This document shows positions 63,061 through 64,000 of a stretch of 64,000 nt of DNA, piece by piece. The notes beneath the pieces are model-generated. The model was given only the letters and a program-made list of their open reading frames with translations, ran no database searches and was not told where the DNA came from. This DNA comes from Aromatoleum aromaticum EbN1 (lineage in GTDB: Bacteria; Pseudomonadota; Gammaproteobacteria; Burkholderiales; Rhodocyclaceae). The stretch is taken from NCBI RefSeq assembly GCF_000025965.1, contig NC_006513.1, positions 3,534,001 to 3,598,000 on the forward strand, in the 5' to 3' direction. How positions within the stretch are numbered: the stretch's first letter is position 1; every line of letters starts with the position of its first letter. Both the position numbers and the translations under genes were made by a program.

Positions 63061-63813
63061 CTAACCGATGGTATAGCCGCCGTCGACGACGATGTCCTGG
63101 CCGTAGATGTTCTTCGCGCCGTCCGACGCGAGGAACACCGAGGTCTCGGCAATGTCTTCTGGCTTGCCGAACTCGCCCGTCATCAGTCGTGAGTTGATCT
63201 GCCCGGCGACTGCGCCGAGCACGTCCGGCGGCAGGCCGACGGTGCCCCACAGCGGCGTGGCGATCGGCCCCGGCGCGATCGAGTTGACGCGTATTCCTCT
63301 CGGCGCGAGCTCCGCCGCGAGCGTCTGCGCGAACGATTTCAGCGCCGCCTTGCTGGCGCTGTAGATCGCGAGGCCGGGGAAACCGACCTGCGTCAGGAAA
63401 GTGGTGATGAACTGCACCGAGCCGCCGCGGCGGATATGCGGCAGGAACAGGCGCACCGTCTCGGCCGCGGCGAAGAGGTTCACCGAGAACTGCGTCTCGA
63501 AAGCTTCGCGCGTGCTGTCCTCGAACGACACGACCCGGGCGATACCGGCGTTCGGCACGACGATATCGACCCCGCCGAACGCCTTGAGCGTCTCGTCGAC
63601 GAGGCGCTGCAGGTCTTCGGCGCACGTGGCGTCGCCCTTGACCGTGACGACTTTCCCGGCGTGTGCAGCCGCGAGCGCGTCGAGCGCCTCGGTGTTGCGG
63701 CCGAACGCGGCGACTTTCGCCCCTTCGGCGACGTAGCGCTCGACGATCGCGCGGCCGATGCCGCTGCTCGCCCCGGTCACGACCGCGACCTTGTCTTCCA
63801 GACGTCCTTTCAT
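63061..63813 (-). CDS. Short-chain dehydrogenase/reductase
   Basis: A 250-residue classical SDR. The cofactor motif is VTGASSGIGRAIVERY, with Arg in AAFGRNTEALD suggesting NADP; PNAGIARVV, then catalytic Ser/Thr region FITTFLTQVG and YSASKAALKSFAQTL (Tyr-x3-Lys). The position usually taken by Ser reads Thr-Thr, which may alter activity. It is the first gene of an SDR-cupin-FmdE unit with a perfect FNR-type site 70 bases upstream. Substrate unknown. Confidence 0.88.
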   Translation of the reverse strand: MKGRLEDKVAVVTGASSGIGRAIVERYVAEGAKVAAFGRNTEALDALAAAHAGKVVTVKGDATCAEDLQRLVDETLKAFGGVDIVVPNAGIARVVSFEDSTREAFETQFSVNLFAAAETVRLFLPHIRRGGSVQFITTFLTQVGFPGLAIYSASKAALKSFAQTLAAELAPRGIRVNSIAPGPIATPLWGTVGLPPDVLGAVAGQINSRLMTGEFGKPEDIAETSVFLASDGAKNIYGQDIVVDGGYTIG

Positions 63814-63882
63814 GTTCGGATCCTCACCGGTTTTCTGTCGTTACGGAGTGGGCAAGCATCACTGTCCGCGCCGCGGCCCTCA

Positions 63883-63896
63883 TTGATATGCATCAA
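63883..63896. promoter_or_regulatory. FNR/CRP-family binding site (anaerobox)
   Basis: TTGATATGCATCAA is an exact match to the FNR consensus TTGAT-N4-ATCAA, with a symmetric centre. It lies 70 bases before the SDR start, a usual position for class II activation depending on the transcription start. Low-oxygen control of the SDR-cupin-FmdE operon is inferred. It may also act on a gene to the right. Confidence 0.7.
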
Positions 63897-64000
63897 TCGT
63901 CGGCATCCGACTGTTGCTTCGATCAAATAACATGACCAGTGCGCGCCCCTCGCGTTCCCGCTGCCGCGGCGATGGAACCGTCGCGCATGGAATGGTTTCT
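63897..64000 (+). other. Right edge of the window, no confident gene
   Basis: An ATG at 63931 opens a frame (MTSARPSRSRCRGDGTVAHG) that runs off the window, but Arg/Ser-rich composition and no clear ribosome site make it doubtful. Confidence 0.15.

Overview
The window is a GC-rich chromosomal segment of a betaproteobacterium, most likely of the Azoarcus/Aromatoleum/Thauera group (Rhodocyclales). Support comes from the order rpsB-tsf-pyrH-frr-uppS-cdsA-dxr-rseP-bamA-skp-lpxD-fabZ-lpxA-lpxB-rnhB, an ISAzo13-family transposase, and a mix of aerobic and anaerobic redox genes (rubrerythrin/rubredoxin, a perfect FNR-type site). The species assignment is inference from gene content only.

Layout. 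(1) 1-12.9 kb is an accessory region. It holds the end of an IS21-family element, a complete ISAzo13-type element, two VanZ-like genes, two near-identical H-NS-like genes, an O-antigen-ligase-like membrane protein and about ten toxin-antitoxin (TA) modules. Some TA modules look intact (phd-vapC at 3.8-4.4 kb, higBA, tacAT, an antitoxin-PIN pair at 7.9-8.6 kb, vapBC at 12.0-12.7 kb). Others are broken by frameshift, nonsense mutation, truncation or fusion. An orphan IS21 end in inverted orientation at 9947-9972 closes most of this island. (2) 12.9-31 kb is core: glnD and map on the minus strand, diverging from translation (rpsB, tsf), nucleotide (pyrH), isoprenoid (dxr, uppS), phospholipid (cdsA), outer-membrane assembly (rseP, bamA, skp) and lipid A (lpxD, fabZ, lpxA, lpxB) genes, then rnhB, a small membrane protein and a SpoU-type RNA methyltransferase. 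(3) 32-37 kb is a tightly overlapping biotin operon, bioA-bioF-bioH-bioC-bioD, on the minus strand, with yaaA and an M14 carboxypeptidase diverging from it. (4) 39-42.8 kb is a second accessory insert: a DUF433/PIN-like pair, then an integron-like gene-cassette array. The array has four plus-strand genes of unknown function, lower in GC than their surroundings. It has three complete attC-like sites, a fourth cut in half, and a hicAB pair at its end. No integrase gene is visible, so it resembles a cassette cluster lacking integrase.

(5) 42.8-47.3 kb carries serB and aroG, then an oxidative-stress group (rubrerythrin, rubredoxin, FAD rubredoxin reductase) with an OxyR-like site, then dodecin. 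(6) 47.4-58.3 kb is dominated by signalling: a GGDEF-EAL sensor, an FAD oxidoreductase with slyX, a 1486-residue MASE1/CHASE/PAS hybrid histidine kinase, and a REC-EAL regulator overlapping it. (7) 58.4-64 kb has a thioredoxin-like protein, a metallophosphoesterase, and two successive minus-strand groups: an SDR-cupin-FmdE operon behind the FNR-type site, and an ECF sigma factor followed by a Tat-exported ferritin-like protein and a cytochrome c.

The most unusual parts are the integron-like cassette cluster, with a stand-alone class III cyclase-like protein as one cassette product, and the TA island, whose scars show step-by-step recombination between modules. No tRNA, rRNA or CRISPR array was seen.
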